NCBI RefSeq assembly: GCF_000298075.1 | Contig: NZ_JH815594.1 | Coordinates: 1-64,000 of the forward strand | Origin: Staphylococcus massiliensis CCUG 55927 | GTDB taxonomy: Bacteria > Bacillota > Bacilli > Staphylococcales > Staphylococcaceae | Direction: 5' to 3' | DNA length: 64,000 nucleotides | Shown here: positions 37,392 through 49,495 of the stretch, piece by piece | Layout of the letters: every line of letters starts with the position of its first letter | Position numbering within the stretch: the stretch's first letter is position 1 | Made by a program: the position numbers and the translations under genes | The notes under the pieces: generated by a model | What the model was told of the DNA's origin: nothing | The model's database searches: none | The model's input: the letters and a program-made list of their open reading frames with translations, nothing else

Positions 37392-37754
37392 TTAAAATTG
37401 TAATCCATTTTCGCGTGCAGCATTTGCTAATGCTTCAACACGTCCGTGGTATAAGTAACCACCACGATCGAATACGACTTCTGTAATATTCTTTTCAGTT
37501 GCTTTTTTAGCAACCATTTCGCCAACTTTAGAAGCTAACTCAACTTTAGTAGCTGATTCACTTGCTACGTCTTTGTCTTGTGTAGAAGCTTGAACTAAAG
37601 TAACGCCTTTAATGTCATCAATAATTTGTGCGTAGATGTGCTTGTTTGAACGGTATACGTTTAAACGTGGTTTTTCAGCTGTTCCGTTTAATTTAGAACG
37701 AACACGAGCATGTCTTTTTAAACGCACTTTATTCTTATCAATTTTGCTGATCAT
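37392..37754 (-). CDS. rplR: 50S ribosomal protein L18
   Basis: A 120-residue L18, which binds 5S r[21 protein letters not shown] and [20 protein letters not shown] are diagnostic. The start is taken at 37754 (MISKID) because AAAGGAG lies 7 nt upstream; the ATG two codons earlier is only 1 nt from that site. Confidence 0.96.
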   Translation of the reverse strand: MISKIDKNKVRLKRHARVRSKLNGTAEKPRLNVYRSNKHIYAQIIDDIKGVTLVQASTQDKDVASESATKVELASKVGEMVAKKATEKNITEVVFDRGGYLYHGRVEALANAARENGLQF

Positions 37755-37785
37755 GTCCATACTCCTTTCTTTAGAAAGTTATTTA

Positions 37786-38322
37786 TTATTTACCAGTTTT
37801 ACCTTCTTTACGACGAACATATTCGCCTTGGTAACGGATACCTTTACCTTTGTAAGGTTCAGGTGGTCTGATATCACGGATACGAGATGCAGTAGCACCA
37901 ACTTGTTCCTTAGACACACCAGCTACTTTAACTGTCGTGTTTTTCTCAACTTCGAAGCTAATACCGTCTTCAGCTTTAACTTCTACTGGGTGAGAGTAAC
38001 CAACGTTTAATACAAGGTTAGTACCTTGCATTTGAGCACGGTAACCTACACCAACAAGTTCAAGTGTTTTTTCAAAACCTTTTGAAACACCTTGTACCAT
38101 ATTGTTAATTAACGCACGAGTTGTACCATGGTTAGTTCTATCTTTAATAGAATCTGATGGTCTTACAACTTCTAATGTGTTTTCTTCTTGTTTATAAGTC
38201 ATTTCTGGACTAAGTTCTTTTGTTAATTCACCTTTAGGACCTTTAACAGTCACAACGTTTTTATCGATAGTTACTGTAACGTCACTTGGAATTTCAATAA
38301 TTTTCTTACCGACACGGCTCAT
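37786..38322 (-). CDS. rplF: 50S ribosomal protein L6
   Basis: A 178-residue L6 near the GTPase-associated centre. [19 protein letters not shown] starts it, and [21 protein letters not shown] near the end is the family signature. It follows rpsH by 28 bp. Confidence 0.97.
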   Translation of the reverse strand: MSRVGKKIIEIPSDVTVTIDKNVVTVKGPKGELTKELSPEMTYKQEENTLEVVRPSDSIKDRTNHGTTRALINNMVQGVSKGFEKTLELVGVGYRAQMQGTNLVLNVGYSHPVEVKAEDGISFEVEKNTTVKVAGVSKEQVGATASRIRDIRPPEPYKGKGIRYQGEYVRRKEGKTGK

Positions 38323-38350
38323 GAAATGGCACCTCCTTATTTTCTAATTA

Positions 38351-38749
38351 TTACCAAATGTATGCGATTACTTCGCCACCAATGTTACGTTTTCTTGCTT
38401 CTTTATCAGTTAATACACCTTCAGAAGTAGAAACTAATGCAATACCTAAACCGTTAAGTACTTTTGGTACTTCGTCAGCTTTAGCATATACACGTAAACC
38501 TGGTTTTGAAATACGTTTTAAGCCTGTGATTACACGTTCATTGTTTTGACCATATTTAAGGAATAAACGAATTACACCTTGCTTATCGTCTTCAACAAAT
38601 TCAACGTTTTTGATGAAACCTTCGTTTTTAAGGATTTCAGCGATTTCTTTTTTAATATTTGATGCAGGTAACTCTAATTTGTCATGGCGAACCATGTTAG
38701 CGTTTCTCACGCGAGTTAACATATCTGCGATTGGATCTGACATTGTCAT
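38351..38749 (-). CDS. rpsH: 30S ribosomal protein S8
   Basis: A 132-residue S8, a central-domain 16S rRNA binder. [19 protein letters not shown] starts it, and [19 protein letters not shown] is the C-terminal signature. The first ATG (MTMSDP) has GGAGG 9 nt upstream. It follows rpsN by 32 bp. Confidence 0.97.
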   Translation of the reverse strand: MTMSDPIADMLTRVRNANMVRHDKLELPASNIKKEIAEILKNEGFIKNVEFVEDDKQGVIRLFLKYGQNNERVITGLKRISKPGLRVYAKADEVPKVLNGLGIALVSTSEGVLTDKEARKRNIGGEVIAYIW

Positions 38750-38781
38750 AATTTGTTGCCTCCTTTCAAACCTTTAATATA

Positions 38782-38967
38782 TTACCAGCTTGCTTTACGT
38801 ACGCCAGGAATTTGCCCTTTATAAGCTAATTCACGGAAACAAATACGGCAAAGCTTGAATTTACGATATACAGAGTGTGGACGTCCGCAACGTTCACAAC
38901 GCGTATACTCACGAACTTGGAACTTTTGTTTACGTTGTTGCTTAGCAACCATTGATTTTTTAGCCAC
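38782..38967 (-). CDS. rpsN: 30S ribosomal protein S14, zinc-binding type Z
   Basis: A 61-residue S14. The two Cys-x2-Cys pairs in [20 protein letters not shown] bind zinc, making this the short C+ form. Staphylococci usually also carry a longer zinc-free copy elsewhere, used when zinc is scarce. It is 22 bp after rplE. Confidence 0.97.
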   Translation of the reverse strand: MAKKSMVAKQQRKQKFQVREYTRCERCGRPHSVYRKFKLCRICFRELAYKGQIPGVRKASW

Positions 38968-38989
38968 TTAATTAGCCTCCTTTTAGAGA

Positions 38990-39529
38990 TTATTTTTGAA
39001 ATGGCATACCGAATTGTGTTAACAATTCACGAGCTTCCTCGTCAGTGTTAGCAGTTGTTACGATAACGATATCCATTCCGCGTACTTTACTTACTTTATC
39101 GTAGTCAATTTCAGGGAAAATTAATTGTTCTTTGATACCTAATGTGTAGTTACCGCGACCGTCGAATGCTTTCTTAGAAACACCTTGGAAGTCACGTACA
39201 CGTGGTAATGATGCTGAGATTAATTTATCGAAGAATTCATACATTCTTTCGCCGCGAAGTGTTACTTTTGCACCGATTGGCATACCTTCACGTAAACGGA
39301 ATGTCGCAACTGATTTCTTCGCTTTTGTAACTAAAGGTTTTTGACCAGTGATTGCTTCTAACTCTTCAACAGCGATATCTAACGCTTTAGAGTTTTGAAC
39401 TGCATCACCAACACCCATGTTTACAACGATTTTTTCAATTTTTGGTACTTGCATTACAGAACTGTAATCAAACGTTTTAACTAAGTTCTGAGTAATTTCA
39501 GAGTTGAATTTTTCTTTTAAACGGTTCAA
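38990..39529 (-). CDS. rplE: 50S ribosomal protein L5
   Basis: A 179-residue L5 of the central protuberance, contacting 5S rRNA and P-site t[23 protein letters not shown] and [20 protein letters not shown] are signatures. It follows rplX by 22 bp. Confidence 0.97.
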   Translation of the reverse strand: MNRLKEKFNSEITQNLVKTFDYSSVMQVPKIEKIVVNMGVGDAVQNSKALDIAVEELEAITGQKPLVTKAKKSVATFRLREGMPIGAKVTLRGERMYEFFDKLISASLPRVRDFQGVSKKAFDGRGNYTLGIKEQLIFPEIDYDKVSKVRGMDIVIVTTANTDEEARELLTQFGMPFQK

Positions 39530-39551
39530 AGTGGATCCTCCTTTCAGCTAA

Positions 39552-39872
39552 TTATTTATTATTAGATTTGATTTCTTCGCCTGATTTTTTAGCGATACGA
39601 ACTTTTTTACCATCAACAAATTTATAACCAACACGTGTAGGTTCATTTGTTTTAGGGTCTAATAATTGTACGTTAGAAACATGAATTGCTGCTTCTGTTT
39701 CTAAGATTCCACCTTCTGGATTTAATTGAGTTGGTTTTTGGTGTTTTTTGATAACGTTAACACCTTCCACAACGACACGGTCATTTTTAGGTTCAGTTGC
39801 TACGACTTTACCTGATTTACCTTTGTCTTTACCTGCGATAACTTTTACGTTGTCACCTTTTTTGATATGCAT
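39552..39872 (-). CDS. rplX: 50S ribosomal protein L24
   Basis: A 106-residue L24, an assembly-initiator protein. The KOW motif is in [18 protein letters not shown] near the N-terminus. It follows rplN by 36 bp with AGGAGGTG upstream. Confidence 0.97.
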   Translation of the reverse strand: MHIKKGDNVKVIAGKDKGKSGKVVATEPKNDRVVVEGVNVIKKHQKPTQLNPEGGILETEAAIHVSNVQLLDPKTNEPTRVGYKFVDGKKVRIAKKSGEEIKSNNK

Positions 39873-39908
39873 GTGGGCACCTCCTTAAAATGTAAATGTT
39901 TATTTAAA

Positions 39909-40280
<372 letters not shown>

Positions 40281-40306
40281 TTAAACCTCCCTTATCTTTT
40301 AAGTGA

Positions 40307-40570
40307 TTAAATAATTACTGATTCTTCAACAATTTCTACTAAACGAAAACGTTTTGTTGCAGATAAAGGACGAGTTTCTTGAATCTTAACGATATCGCCT
40401 AATTTAGCTGAATTGTTTTCATCATGTGTTTTGTATTTTTTAGAGTATTTTACGCGTTTACCATATAACTTATGAGTCTTGTATGTTTCAACTAAAACAG
40501 TAACAGTTTTGTCCATTTTATCTGAAACTACTCTACCGATATATACTTTACGATCGTTTCTTTCAGTCAC
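40307..40570 (-). CDS. rpsQ: 30S ribosomal protein S17
   Basis: An 87-residue S17. [17 protein letters not shown] and [17 protein letters not shown] are signatures. The start is the GTG at 40570: GGAGG lies 8 nt upstream and the length then equals the S. aureus protein. A frame seven codons longer would start on the ribosome binding site. Confidence 0.95.
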   Translation of the reverse strand: MTERNDRKVYIGRVVSDKMDKTVTVLVETYKTHKLYGKRVKYSKKYKTHDENNSAKLGDIVKIQETRPLSATKRFRLVEIVEESVII

Positions 40571-40595
40571 TTTAGTAACCTCCTCTTTCAATTAA

Positions 40596-40805
40596 TTATT
40601 GATTGGCCTTACTTTCATTAAGTTCTCTTTCACGAGCGACAGTTTTTAGACGTGCGATAGTTTTCTTAACTGTACGTATACGTGCAGTTTCCTCTAATTG
40701 ACCTGTAGCTAACTGAAAGCGTAGGTTAAAAAGTTCTTCTTTGGAAGATTTGATTTGTTCTTCGATTTCTGAAGTGGTTAAGTCTCTAATTTCCTTAGCT
40801 TTCAT
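40596..40805 (-). CDS. rpmC: 50S ribosomal protein L29
   Basis: A 69-residue two-helix L29 at the tunnel exit, where SRP and trigger factor dock. [18 protein letters not shown] and [14 protein letters not shown] are diagnostic. The start at 40805 lies inside the last codons of rplP (11-nt overlap), with GGGTGG upstream, so translation is coupled. Confidence 0.95.
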   Translation of the reverse strand: MKAKEIRDLTTSEIEEQIKSSKEELFNLRFQLATGQLEETARIRTVKKTIARLKTVARERELNESKANQ

Positions 40806-41229
40806 TTGTTTCACCACCCAATTCTTCACGTTTTACAAACTTCGTTTTAACTGGAAGTTTGTGACTTGCTAAACGTAATGCTTCACGAGCTACTTCTTCA
40901 TCTACACCGGCAACTTCAAATAAGATTCTGCCTGGTTTTACTACTGCAATCCAACCTTCTACTGAACCTTTACCAGCACCCATACGTACTTCTAAAGGTT
41001 TTTGAGTGTAAGGTGTATGAGGGAAAATTTTGATCCATACTTTCCCGCCACGTTTCATGTAACGCGTCATTGCAATACGAGCTGATTCGATTTGACGAGA
41101 TGTGATCCATGATGTTGTTGTTGATTGTAAACCATACTCACCAAATGCTACATAGTTACCGCCTTTTGAACGACCAGTAGTGTCCGGACGATGTTGACGA
41201 CGATATTTAACACGTTTTGGTAATAACAT
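40795..41229 (-). CDS. rplP: 50S ribosomal protein L16
   Basis: A 144-residue L16 near the A site of the peptidyl transferase centre. [20 protein letters not shown] starts it, and [20 protein letters not shown] is the family signature. It starts 2 nt after rpsC and overlaps rpmC. Confidence 0.97.
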   Translation of the reverse strand: MLLPKRVKYRRQHRPDTTGRSKGGNYVAFGEYGLQSTTTSWITSRQIESARIAMTRYMKRGGKVWIKIFPHTPYTQKPLEVRMGAGKGSVEGWIAVVKPGRILFEVAGVDEEVAREALRLASHKLPVKTKFVKREELGGETNES

Positions 41230-41231
41230 TA

Positions 41232-41885
41232 TTATTTTCCTCCTTCACTAGTAGTCTTAGTAGGAAGAACTTCTCCACGATAAATCCATACTTTGATACC
41301 TAACTTACCGTAAGTTGTATCTGCTTCAGCATGTGCATAATCGATGTCAGCACGAAGTGTATGAAGTGGAACAGTTCCTTCTGAATAACGTTCAGCACGA
41401 GCGATGTCAGCTCCGCCTAAACGACCTGATACTTGAGTTTTAACACCTTTAGCGCCTAACTTCATTGCTCTACCGATTGCTTGTTTTTGAACACGACGGA
41501 ATGAAGCACGGTTTTCTAATTGGCGTGCGATGTTTTCAGCAACTAAGCGCGCGTTTAAATCAACTTTTTTGATTTCAACAACGTTGATGTGAACACGTTT
41601 GTTAGTTAATGAATTTAATTTGTTACGTAATTTTTCGATTTCTGAACCGCCTTTACCGATCACCATACCTGGCTTACCAGTGTGAATAGCGATGTTAATA
41701 CGGTTAGCAGCACGTTCGATTTCAACATGAGATACTGCTGCGTCTTTTAATGCGTTATCAATGAATTTACGGATTTTTAAATCTTCGTGTAAGTGTACTG
41801 AGAAGTCTTTTTCTGCATACCATTTAGCTTCCCAATCACGGATAACTCCGACACGAAGTCCGATAGGATTAATTTTTTGACCCAC
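41232..41885 (-). CDS. rpsC: 30S ribosomal protein S3
   Basis: A 217-residue S3 at the mRNA entry site. The KH domain includes [16 protein letters not shown], and the C-terminal part has [20 protein letters not shown]. It follows rplV by 23 bp. Confidence 0.97.
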   Translation of the reverse strand: MGQKINPIGLRVGVIRDWEAKWYAEKDFSVHLHEDLKIRKFIDNALKDAAVSHVEIERAANRINIAIHTGKPGMVIGKGGSEIEKLRNKLNSLTNKRVHINVVEIKKVDLNARLVAENIARQLENRASFRRVQKQAIGRAMKLGAKGVKTQVSGRLGGADIARAERYSEGTVPLHTLRADIDYAHAEADTTYGKLGIKVWIYRGEVLPTKTTSEGGK

Positions 41886-41908
41886 TGTATTCCCTCCTTA
41901 AATATTTA

Positions 41909-42262
41909 TTAAGCTTCTTTAGCTTCTTCGTTACCATCACTTACTACTAAAGTAATGTGACTAGTACGTTTATTGATTGCGCTTGCGCTACCTTGAGCAC
42001 GTGGGCGGAAACGTTTTAATGTTGGTCCTTCGTTAGCATAAGCTTCTTTAACAACTAATTCATCAGTATTCATACCATAGTTGTGTTCAGCGTTAGCTAA
42101 AGCGGACATTAATAATTTTTCTACTACAGGTGATGACGCTTTGTTAGTTAATTTTAAAATAGCCATCGCTTCGCCTGCTTTTTTACCTCTGATTAGGTCT
42201 AATACTAATCGAACTTTACGAGGTGCGATTCTTATTGTTCTAGCAACCGCTTTTGCTTCCAT
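41909..42262 (-). CDS. rplV: 50S ribosomal protein L22
   Basis: A 117-residue L22 whose beta-hairpin lines the exit tunnel; the hairpin segment [20 protein letters not shown] is intact, without the insertions or deletions linked to macrolide resistance elsewhere. It follows rpsS by 28 bp. Confidence 0.97.
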   Translation of the reverse strand: MEAKAVARTIRIAPRKVRLVLDLIRGKKAGEAMAILKLTNKASSPVVEKLLMSALANAEHNYGMNTDELVVKEAYANEGPTLKRFRPRAQGSASAINKRTSHITLVVSDGNEEAKEA

Positions 42263-42290
42263 TTGAATTTCCTCCTCTTCTGATTAGAAA

Positions 42291-42569
42291 TTATCTTCTA
42301 GTTTTTTTGTCGTCAGCTGCATGTCCTTTGAATGTACGAGTTGGAGCGAATTCACCTAATTTGTGACCAACCATATCCTCAGTTACATAAACAGGTACAT
42401 GTTTACGTCCATCATACACAGCGAATGTGTGCCCAATAAAGTTAGGGAAAATAGTTGAACGACGTGACCATGTTTTGATTACTTGTTTCTTTTCATTACC
42501 TTCTTGCGCTTCTACTTTGTTCATTAAATGCGCATCGACGAAAGGTCCCTTTTTAATACTACGAGCCAT
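42291..42569 (-). CDS. rpsS: 30S ribosomal protein S19
   Basis: A 92-residue S19 of the 30S head. [13 protein letters not shown] at the start and [16 protein letters not shown] near the end are signatures. A 64-bp gap to rplB is larger than usual here and contains a small palindromic GC-rich part. Confidence 0.97.
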   Translation of the reverse strand: MARSIKKGPFVDAHLMNKVEAQEGNEKKQVIKTWSRRSTIFPNFIGHTFAVYDGRKHVPVYVTEDMVGHKLGEFAPTRTFKGHAADDKKTRR

Positions 42570-42633
42570 TGTGGCGCCTCCCTTCTTATTTGGTGCGTGC
42601 AGCCGCTAAGCCGCACACATTAATAAGTTTTTA

Positions 42634-43467
42634 TTATTTACGTTTACGTCTACGTACGATAAGTTTATCTGATGATTTCTTACCACGACGAGTTTTCTTA
42701 CCAAGAGTTGGTTTACCCCATGGTGACATTGGTGATGGAAGACCGATTGGAGCTCTACCTTCACCACCACCGTGTGGGTGATCGTTAGGGTTCATTACAG
42801 AACCACGAACTGTAGGACGTTTACCTAACCATCTAGAACGGCCGGCTTTACCAACGTTAACAAGTTCATGTTGAATGTTACCAACTTGACCGATTGTAGC
42901 ACGGCAAGCTGAAAGAATCATACGTACTTCACCAGAACGAAGTCTTACTAATACGTATTTACCTTCTTTACCAAGTACTTGTGCGCTTGCACCTGCTGAA
43001 CGTGCTAATTGTCCACCTTTACCTGGTTTTAATTCGATATTGTGGATTACTGTACCTACTGGGATGTTAGAAAGTGGTAATGCGTTACCTACTTTGATAT
43101 CTGCTTCAGTACCGTTTTGGATTTCTTGTCCTACTTCTAAGTTTTTAGGCGCGATGATATAACGTTTCTCACCATCTGCGTATACTAATAATGCAATATT
43201 AGCTGAACGGTTTGGATCGTATTGAATTGATTCAACTTTTGCAGTGATTCCGTCTTTGTTACGTTTGAAGTCGATCACACGATATTTACGTTTGTGACCG
43301 CCGCCGTGATGGCGTACTGTTAATTTACCTTGGTTGTTACGTCCCGCTCTTTTCGGTAGCGGTTGTAATAATGACTTTTCAGGCTTTGTAGAAGTAATTT
43401 CAGCAAAGTCTAATGTAGTCATATTACGACGACCATTAGTTATTGGCTTATATTTTTTAAGAGCCAT
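42634..43467 (-). CDS. rplB: 50S ribosomal protein L2
   Basis: A 277-residue L2, required for subunit joining and peptidyl transfer. The conserved [19 protein letters not shown] contains the histidine near the active centre. It follows rplW by 29 bp. Confidence 0.98.
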   Translation of the reverse strand: MALKKYKPITNGRRNMTTLDFAEITSTKPEKSLLQPLPKRAGRNNQGKLTVRHHGGGHKRKYRVIDFKRNKDGITAKVESIQYDPNRSANIALLVYADGEKRYIIAPKNLEVGQEIQNGTEADIKVGNALPLSNIPVGTVIHNIELKPGKGGQLARSAGASAQVLGKEGKYVLVRLRSGEVRMILSACRATIGQVGNIQHELVNVGKAGRSRWLGKRPTVRGSVMNPNDHPHGGGEGRAPIGLPSPMSPWGKPTLGKKTRRGKKSSDKLIVRRRKRK

Positions 43468-43496
43468 TGTCGCTTACCTCCTTATTGGTATATTTA

Positions 43497-43772
43497 TTAG
43501 TTAAATAGATCGATTGATCCTTCTTTTAATTTCACGATTGCTTTACGTCTTTTGTTTGCATAGCCTTGGTAACGGCCCATACGTTTTTTCTTAGGTTTAT
43601 AGTTGATGATGTTTACGCTATCAACTTTTACATCGAAGATTTCTTCAACAGCGATTTTAACTTGTGTCTTGTTAGCACGAGTATCAACATCAAATGTGTA
43701 TTTATCCTCTGCCATTGCTTCTGATGATTTCTCAGTAATTACGGGGCGCTTAAGAACGTCTCTTGCTTCCAT
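43497..43772 (-). CDS. rplW: 50S ribosomal protein L23
   Basis: A 91-residue L23 at the tunnel exit, docking site for trigger factor. [17 protein letters not shown] and [18 protein letters not shown] are signatures. It overlaps rplD by 1 nt (TAATG), so it is translationally coupled. Confidence 0.97.
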   Translation of the reverse strand: MEARDVLKRPVITEKSSEAMAEDKYTFDVDTRANKTQVKIAVEEIFDVKVDSVNIINYKPKKKRMGRYQGYANKRRKAIVKLKEGSIDLFN

Positions 43773-44395
43773 TATCCGAGCACCTCCTCAACTTTTTTCG
43801 CAGCTGATTCAGTGATTAAAACACTGTCAGCACTTGTCATATCTAATACGTTTAAACCTTCTGGAGTTGTGATTTGAACGCCTTGGATGTTACGTGCTGA
43901 TAATTCAACGTTTACATCTTCTGCTTCTGTAACAACTAATACTTTCTTGTTTAAGTCTAAGTTAGTTAAAGTTGTTTTGAATTCTTTTGTTTTAGGTGCT
44001 TCTAAGTTAAAGCCATCAACAATTTTGAATTCATTTTCTTGTACTTTGAAAGATAATGCAGAACGTAATGCTAAACGACGCATTTTCTTAGGCATTTTGT
44101 ACGCATAGCTTCTTGGTGTTGGACCGAATACGATACCACCACCACGCCATTGTGGCGCACGGATTGTACCTTGACGTGCACGTCCTGTACCTTTTTGTCT
44201 CCATGGTTTCTTTCCGCCACCACGTACTGCAGAACGGTTTTTAACTGAGTGCGTACCTTGGCGTAAAGAAGCGCGTTGTAAGTTAATTGCTTCGAAAAGC
44301 ACACTTTCGTTTGGTTCAATTGCAAATACTGCATCGTTTAATTCAACAGAACCTGCTTTAGAACCATCTACTTTTAATACATCATAATTTGCCAT
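43772..44395 (-). CDS. rplD: 50S ribosomal protein L4
   Basis: A 207-residue L4 with its tunnel loop ([19 protein letters not shown]) intact. In E. coli L4 also represses this operon; whether that holds here is unknown. It follows rplC by 26 bp. Confidence 0.97.
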   Translation of the reverse strand: MANYDVLKVDGSKAGSVELNDAVFAIEPNESVLFEAINLQRASLRQGTHSVKNRSAVRGGGKKPWRQKGTGRARQGTIRAPQWRGGGIVFGPTPRSYAYKMPKKMRRLALRSALSFKVQENEFKIVDGFNLEAPKTKEFKTTLTNLDLNKKVLVVTEAEDVNVELSARNIQGVQITTPEGLNVLDMTSADSVLITESAAKKVEEVLG

Positions 44396-44421
44396 TATGT
44401 TTTCCTCCTTTCGCCTCGTAA

Positions 44422-45084
44422 TTATTGATTACCTTTTTTGATTGAAGTTTTGATTTCTACTAAACCTTTTTTAGGTCCTGGTACGTTACCTTTAACAAGG
44501 ATAACTTTATTTTCAGCGTCTACTGATACAACTTCTAAGTTTTGAACAGTTACTGTATTACCACCCATACGGCCTGGTAATTTTTGTCCTTTGAATACTT
44601 TAGCTGGGTCAGCTGCCATACCTACAGAACCTGGTGATCTATGGAAATGAGAACCGTGAGCCATTGGTCCACGACCTTGGTTATGACGCTTGATTGCACC
44701 TTGGAAACCTTTACCTTTAGAAACGCCTGTTACATCAATAACGTCTCCTGCTTCAAATGTATCTACTGAGACTTCTTGACCTACTTCGTATTCATCAACG
44801 TTAATGTTTCTGAATTCACGAATGAAGCGCTTAGGTGCTGATTCAGCTTTTTTAGCGTGACCTTCAGCTGGTTTATTCGCATATTTATTAGATTTGCTAT
44901 CTTTTTTGTATGCTTGTTTGTCTTCAAAACCGATTTGGATTGCATTGTATCCGTCGATTTCTTCAGTTTTCTTTTGTAATACTACGTTCTCTTTTGCTTC
45001 TACTACTGTTACAGGGATTAAGTCACCGTTTTCTCCGAAAACTTGTGTCATCCCGATTTTTCTTCCTAAGATTCCTTTGGTCAT
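44422..45084 (-). CDS. rplC: 50S ribosomal protein L3
   Basis: A 220-residue L3. [19 protein letters not shown] starts it, and the long loop [20 protein letters not shown] reaches the peptidyl transferase centre, where linezolid and pleuromutilin resistance changes arise in staphylococci. It follows rpsJ by 27 bp. Confidence 0.97.
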   Translation of the reverse strand: MTKGILGRKIGMTQVFGENGDLIPVTVVEAKENVVLQKKTEEIDGYNAIQIGFEDKQAYKKDSKSNKYANKPAEGHAKKAESAPKRFIREFRNINVDEYEVGQEVSVDTFEAGDVIDVTGVSKGKGFQGAIKRHNQGRGPMAHGSHFHRSPGSVGMAADPAKVFKGQKLPGRMGGNTVTVQNLEVVSVDAENKVILVKGNVPGPKKGLVEIKTSIKKGNQ

Positions 45085-45111
45085 CGAAAGTCCACCTCCT
45101 AAAATTCTTTA

Positions 45112-45432
<321 letters not shown>

Positions 45433-45556
45433 TTATTCGTCTACTATTTAAGTGATAGACTTCTCCACGAAAACTATCTTACACAACGCCATGGCAAAGC
45501 GGCCGGGTGTGTCAGTAACCTTTCGCTTCATCGCTAATTAAAGTCCAACATTAGAC

Positions 45557-45585
45557 ATGTTACATGAATTCATTGCATTATGCAA
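45557..45585 (-). promoter_or_regulatory. Second promoter of the S10 operon
   Basis: On the minus strand, TTGCAT (45585-45580), 17 nt, then TAACAT (45562-45557). It lies between the stronger promoter and rpsJ. Confidence 0.55.
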
Positions 45586-45629
45586 GTGGTTCATCAAACT
45601 TTTATATCTTGTCTAACACATACCACATC

Positions 45630-45658
45630 ATTGTACTTTAAATTAAATTAGAGTTCAA
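45630..45658 (-). promoter_or_regulatory. Main promoter of the S10 operon
   Basis: On the minus strand, TTGAAC (45658-45653), 17 nt, then TACAAT (45635-45630), preceded by an A/T-rich stretch that could serve as an UP element. Confidence 0.75.
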
Positions 45659-45753
45659 CCTTAACTAGTGATTTTTTCTACTTTTTGATGATTTTTAATA
45701 CACTTGTAACACGCATAAACTTTACACATTAATTATATACACGTTGAAAGTAT

Positions 45754-45792
45754 AAAAAAACAGGTCGAGGGTAATTTTTCCCTCAACCTGTT
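45754..45792 (-). terminator. Terminator of the purine permease gene
   Basis: AACAGGTCGAGGG (45759-45771) pairs with CCCTCAACCTGTT (45780-45792), one mismatch. Seven A at 45754-45760 give the minus-strand U-tract. It is 14 bp past the stop codon. Confidence 0.93.
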
Positions 45793-45805
45793 TCTTCTAT
45801 TAGAA

Positions 45806-47140
45806 TTAACCATGTACAAAGACAAAGTATAAGATAAATAGAAGCATTAAAACATACATAATAGGATGAATCTCTTTATGTCTTTTAGTTATTAACATTG
45901 TAATCGGATAGAAAATAAAGCCACACGCAATACCTGTAGCAATTGAGTATGATAATGGCATCATAATAATCGTTACAAATGCCGGTACTGCAACTTCAAA
46001 TTTTCTCCAATTGATTTCTGATAAGTTACCTGCCATTAGTACACCTACTACAACAAGCGCTGGCGCTGTAACAGCACTTGTAACAATACTCATTAGTGGA
46101 CTGAAGAATAAAGCAAGTAAGAAACATAACCCTGTTATCACACTCGCAAAACCTGTACGCGCACCTACTGCAACACCTGAAGTTGATTCGATGTAAGACG
46201 TTGTTGTTGTCGTACCTATAATAGAACCAATAATTGTAGCAATTGAATCTGAGAATAATGCACGACCTGCACGAGGTAACTTATTATCTTTCATAATATT
46301 TGCTTGTGTTGCGACCGCTACGATCGTACCTGCAGTATCGAAGAAGTCGATAAATAAGAACGTTAAGATGACAACTAAGAACTTAATAGAAAATAATTGA
46401 CTTGGATCGCCAAATGTTTCAAATGCAGCACCGAAAGTAGGCTCAATACTCGGAATTTTACCGACAATACCTGAAGGTGCTTCAATAAGTCCTGTTAATA
46501 ACCCTAAAATAGCGGTAGCACACATACCAAGGAATATCGCACCTGGTATTTTACGTGCATATAACACAACGGTAATTGTGATACCAAAGATTGCTAGTAG
46601 AACTTGGCCACTCGTTAAATGCCCTAGTGTTACTAATGTAGCATCTTGTTTAACGATAATGCCTGCACCTTGTAAACCTACGAAAGTGATAAATAAACCT
46701 ATCCCGGCGGTTACCGCCATTTTCATTTCAAAAGGAATCGCATTTATAATGGTCTCCCTTAAGCCAGTGACGGTGAGTATCGCGAATATAATACCGGAAC
46801 AAAGAACGCCTGTTAAACCCGTTTGCCATGGGATACCCATTGTAAGTACAACTGTAAAAGCGAAGAATGCATTGAGTCCCATACCAGGCGCTAAAGCGAT
46901 AGGATAATTCGCAAATAACCCCATAAACATACAGCCGATAAATGCCGCTAAAGCTGTCGCTACGAATATCGCGCCTTGATCCATTCTCATACTATCTGGA
47001 ATGTCTTTAATACCTGCTAAACTTAAAACCTGTGGATTGACTGCTAATATGTACGCCATCGAAAGGAAAGTGGTTAACCCACCTAAAATCTCACGTTTGA
47101 AGTTCGTACCATGCTCATCAAATTGGAAGTATCGTTTCAA
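45806..47140 (-). CDS. pbuG: NCS2-family purine permease (PbuG/AzgA-like)
   Basis: A 444-residue membrane protein of the AzgA branch of the NCS2 family, which imports adenine, guanine or hypoxanthine with protons. The N-terminus FKREILGGLTTFLSMAYILAVNP is the branch signature. GLNAFFAFTVV and the two half-helix regions (AGTIVAVATQAN, SYIESTSGVAVGARTG) line the purine site. The start is TTG, with AAGGAGC upstream. The gap to topB is only 80 bp, so no purine riboswitch fits. It has its own promoter and terminator. Confidence 0.87.
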   Translation of the reverse strand: MKRYFQFDEHGTNFKREILGGLTTFLSMAYILAVNPQVLSLAGIKDIPDSMRMDQGAIFVATALAAFIGCMFMGLFANYPIALAPGMGLNAFFAFTVVLTMGIPWQTGLTGVLCSGIIFAILTVTGLRETIINAIPFEMKMAVTAGIGLFITFVGLQGAGIIVKQDATLVTLGHLTSGQVLLAIFGITITVVLYARKIPGAIFLGMCATAILGLLTGLIEAPSGIVGKIPSIEPTFGAAFETFGDPSQLFSIKFLVVILTFLFIDFFDTAGTIVAVATQANIMKDNKLPRAGRALFSDSIATIIGSIIGTTTTTSYIESTSGVAVGARTGFASVITGLCFLLALFFSPLMSIVTSAVTAPALVVVGVLMAGNLSEINWRKFEVAVPAFVTIIMMPLSYSIATGIACGFIFYPITMLITKRHKEIHPIMYVLMLLFILYFVFVHG

Positions 47141-47173
47141 AATTAACGCTCCTTTTTATTAAAATACCTAGTT

Positions 47174-47202
47174 ATTCTATAACCAAATGAGACGTTTGGC
47201 AA
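47174..47202 (-). promoter_or_regulatory. Promoter of the purine permease gene
   Basis: On the minus strand, TTGCCA (47202-47197), 17 nt, then TAGAAT (47179-47174). Confidence 0.65.
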
Positions 47203-47220
47203 TAACCGTAATTAAATTTC

Positions 47221-49356
47221 TTATAAATCTAATCCCTTAAGCGCATCTTTAAACGGGTTATTCTCAAGCTTTTCTTCCTTCATATACTTACGCATATCTT
47301 TCTTTTGAACCTTATCCTTACCTTTACGTTTCAGACGTTGATTCATCTTCTCTTGCGTTTCACTAAATCCACATACACATCGATAAGTAGCGCTCGATCC
47401 CTTACCAAATCGCGTTAACTTCTTCTTACAATTTGGACATCTCGCATTTGTCTTTTGCTGAACGTTCTTCTTCGTCTTACAAGAAGGGTCTTGGCACACA
47501 AGAGCTTGTCCGTTCTTCGTCTTAATCTTAATCATAAACTTACCACAAGTCGGACATTCAGTTGTCGTTAAATTATCATGCTTGTACGTTGCATCACTTT
47601 GCTTAATCTCACTCACAATTTGCTTCGTAAACGACGTCATTTCTTTCATAAAGACATCTTTTTTCAGCTTGCCCTTTTCAATCTGTACAAGTTTATCTTC
47701 CCAAGTTGCAGTGAGTACCGGAGACGTTAATTGATGCGGAGCTAAATCTAATATTTGTCTACCCTTTTGCGTAACATAAATGCGGCCGCTTCGATCCTCT
47801 ATCGCATGCATATTGAACAACTTATCAATAATATCCGCACGCGTCGCAACCGTTCCAATACCGCCCGTTTCCTTCAACACTTTCGCATGACTCTTATCCT
47901 TCAAGTCAAAGAACTTCTGAGGATTTTCCATCGCTTTAAGCAGCGTTCCTTCATTAAAGTATGGTGGCGGCGTTGTTTCATGTTGTTGAATCTGTAACGT
48001 ATCAATTTTAAACGTATCGCCCTCTTTAATGCCCCCCTTTGAAAAGCCCTTTCCTAAATTTTCGTTGTGAATAGCCTTGAATCCTAATTCAACAGGAATT
48101 TGATCTTTAAATTTAAACGTCTCTTGACCAACTTTCAACGTCATTTCAGTTTCTTCATATATATACGGTTTTAAAAGCACTTCAAGAAAACGTGTCGCAA
48201 TGAGCATATAAACTTTAGTTTCACGTGGTGATAATACGTTCATATCAGGTCTAATTTCTGTAGGTACAATGGCATGGTGATCGGAAACCTTGTTATCGTT
48301 GATACATTTAAAGTCTCCATTAAAATCAGTACGCGCACGTTGTTTAGCAATATCTTTTAACTCTGTCGCATATAAAGCCTCTACACGTTCTTTAAGCGTG
48401 TCCTTCATATCACGCGTAAGATAATTGGAATCCGTTCTCGGATACGTCACAAGCTTATGACGTTCATATAGCGTTTGAAGTGTGTTCAACGTTTCTTTAG
48501 CACCCATTTTATATCTTGCATAAGCCGCTTGTTGTAAATCCGTTAAACTAAATAACGCTTGAGGATATGTTTTCTTTTGTTTCTGAGTCACGCGTTCTAT
48601 CGTACCTGTTTGACCTTTTAAACCTTCAACAAGTGACTCAAGTTTCGTTTTATCAAAGCAGCGTTTCTGCATGTCATATTCAAAGGTTTGATGATTAACC
48701 TGAGTTGAGAGTGTATAGTAATGACGCTTTTCAAAATGTTTGATTTCATCTTGGCGCATCTTTACTAACTGAATGGTTGGTGTTTGAACACGTCCTAAAG
48801 ATAGTTGCGCACCAAACTTAGTAGTTAACGCTCTTGTCGCATTTATGCCTACGATCCAGTCTGCTTCACTTCTTGCAAGGGCGGAAGCATATAGTGATTG
48901 ATATTGACGTCCATCTTTGAGCTGTTTAAATCCTTGTTTAATCGCTTTAGGTGTAACAGAACTTACCCAAAAGCGTTTAATAGGCTTCTTAACGCCTGCT
49001 TTGTCAATAATCAAACGCGCGACTAACTCACCTTCACGACCAGCGTCAGTCGCTATAATAATTTCTTTAACATCTTTACGATGCATCAAATTCTTAATCG
49101 TATAAAATTGCTTCTTAGATTTCGGAATTAAAATCGACTTCATGTATTTAGGCAATATAGGTAGATCATTTAACGCCCATTTCTGATAGCGCTTATCATA
49201 GTGCTCAGGGTCAGCGTTCGTTACTAAGTGTCCAAACGCCCATGTAATAATGTACTGTTGGTTCTCGATATAACCACCCTTCTCTTGACGCGCGTTTAAT
49301 GCCTTAGCGATATCTTTACCTACAGAGGGCTTTTCCGCGAGAATTAAAGATTTCAT
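47221..49356 (-). CDS. topB: DNA topoisomerase III
   Basis: A 711-residue type IA topoisomerase, equal in length to the S. aureus enzyme. The TOPRIM domain starts [14 protein letters not shown] and has DAGREGE at 104-110. The catalytic tyrosine is Y305 in TYPRTDS. The C-terminal tail has two zinc-ribbon-like modules: CPTCGKFM with CQDPSC, and CPNCKKKL with CVC. The start at 49356 has GGAGGAG upstream; a frame 17 codons longer runs through that site. It decatenates single-stranded links during replication and repair. Confidence 0.95.
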   Translation of the reverse strand: MKSLILAEKPSVGKDIAKALNARQEKGGYIENQQYIITWAFGHLVTNADPEHYDKRYQKWALNDLPILPKYMKSILIPKSKKQFYTIKNLMHRKDVKEIIIATDAGREGELVARLIIDKAGVKKPIKRFWVSSVTPKAIKQGFKQLKDGRQYQSLYASALARSEADWIVGINATRALTTKFGAQLSLGRVQTPTIQLVKMRQDEIKHFEKRHYYTLSTQVNHQTFEYDMQKRCFDKTKLESLVEGLKGQTGTIERVTQKQKKTYPQALFSLTDLQQAAYARYKMGAKETLNTLQTLYERHKLVTYPRTDSNYLTRDMKDTLKERVEALYATELKDIAKQRARTDFNGDFKCINDNKVSDHHAIVPTEIRPDMNVLSPRETKVYMLIATRFLEVLLKPYIYEETEMTLKVGQETFKFKDQIPVELGFKAIHNENLGKGFSKGGIKEGDTFKIDTLQIQQHETTPPPYFNEGTLLKAMENPQKFFDLKDKSHAKVLKETGGIGTVATRADIIDKLFNMHAIEDRSGRIYVTQKGRQILDLAPHQLTSPVLTATWEDKLVQIEKGKLKKDVFMKEMTSFTKQIVSEIKQSDATYKHDNLTTTECPTCGKFMIKIKTKNGQALVCQDPSCKTKKNVQQKTNARCPNCKKKLTRFGKGSSATYRCVCGFSETQEKMNQRLKRKGKDKVQKKDMRKYMKEEKLENNPFKDALKGLDL

Positions 49357-49495
49357 ATGGCACTCCTCCTTATAAATGATTGCTTTACGAAATTTTATAA
49401 CTTTCATATTGTAACACGTTATCTAGGACTGATGCTTTCATTTCCCTAGAAAAATACTTATAATGTAGTAAATGAGACTTGTTAAGGGGGCAATT

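Noticed and set aside
37004-37486. 160-codon plus-strand frame opposite rpsE and rplR
   Set aside because: It is antisense to two certain ribosomal genes and reflects their codon bias.
42569-42781. 70-codon plus-strand frame near rplB-rpsS
   Set aside because: Antisense to the conserved C-terminus of L2; proline-rich product is an artefact of that coding strand.
47141-47220. Purine riboswitch before the purine permease gene
   Set aside because: The gap is only 80 bp and already contains a promoter and the ribosome binding site; no xpt-type fold is possible.
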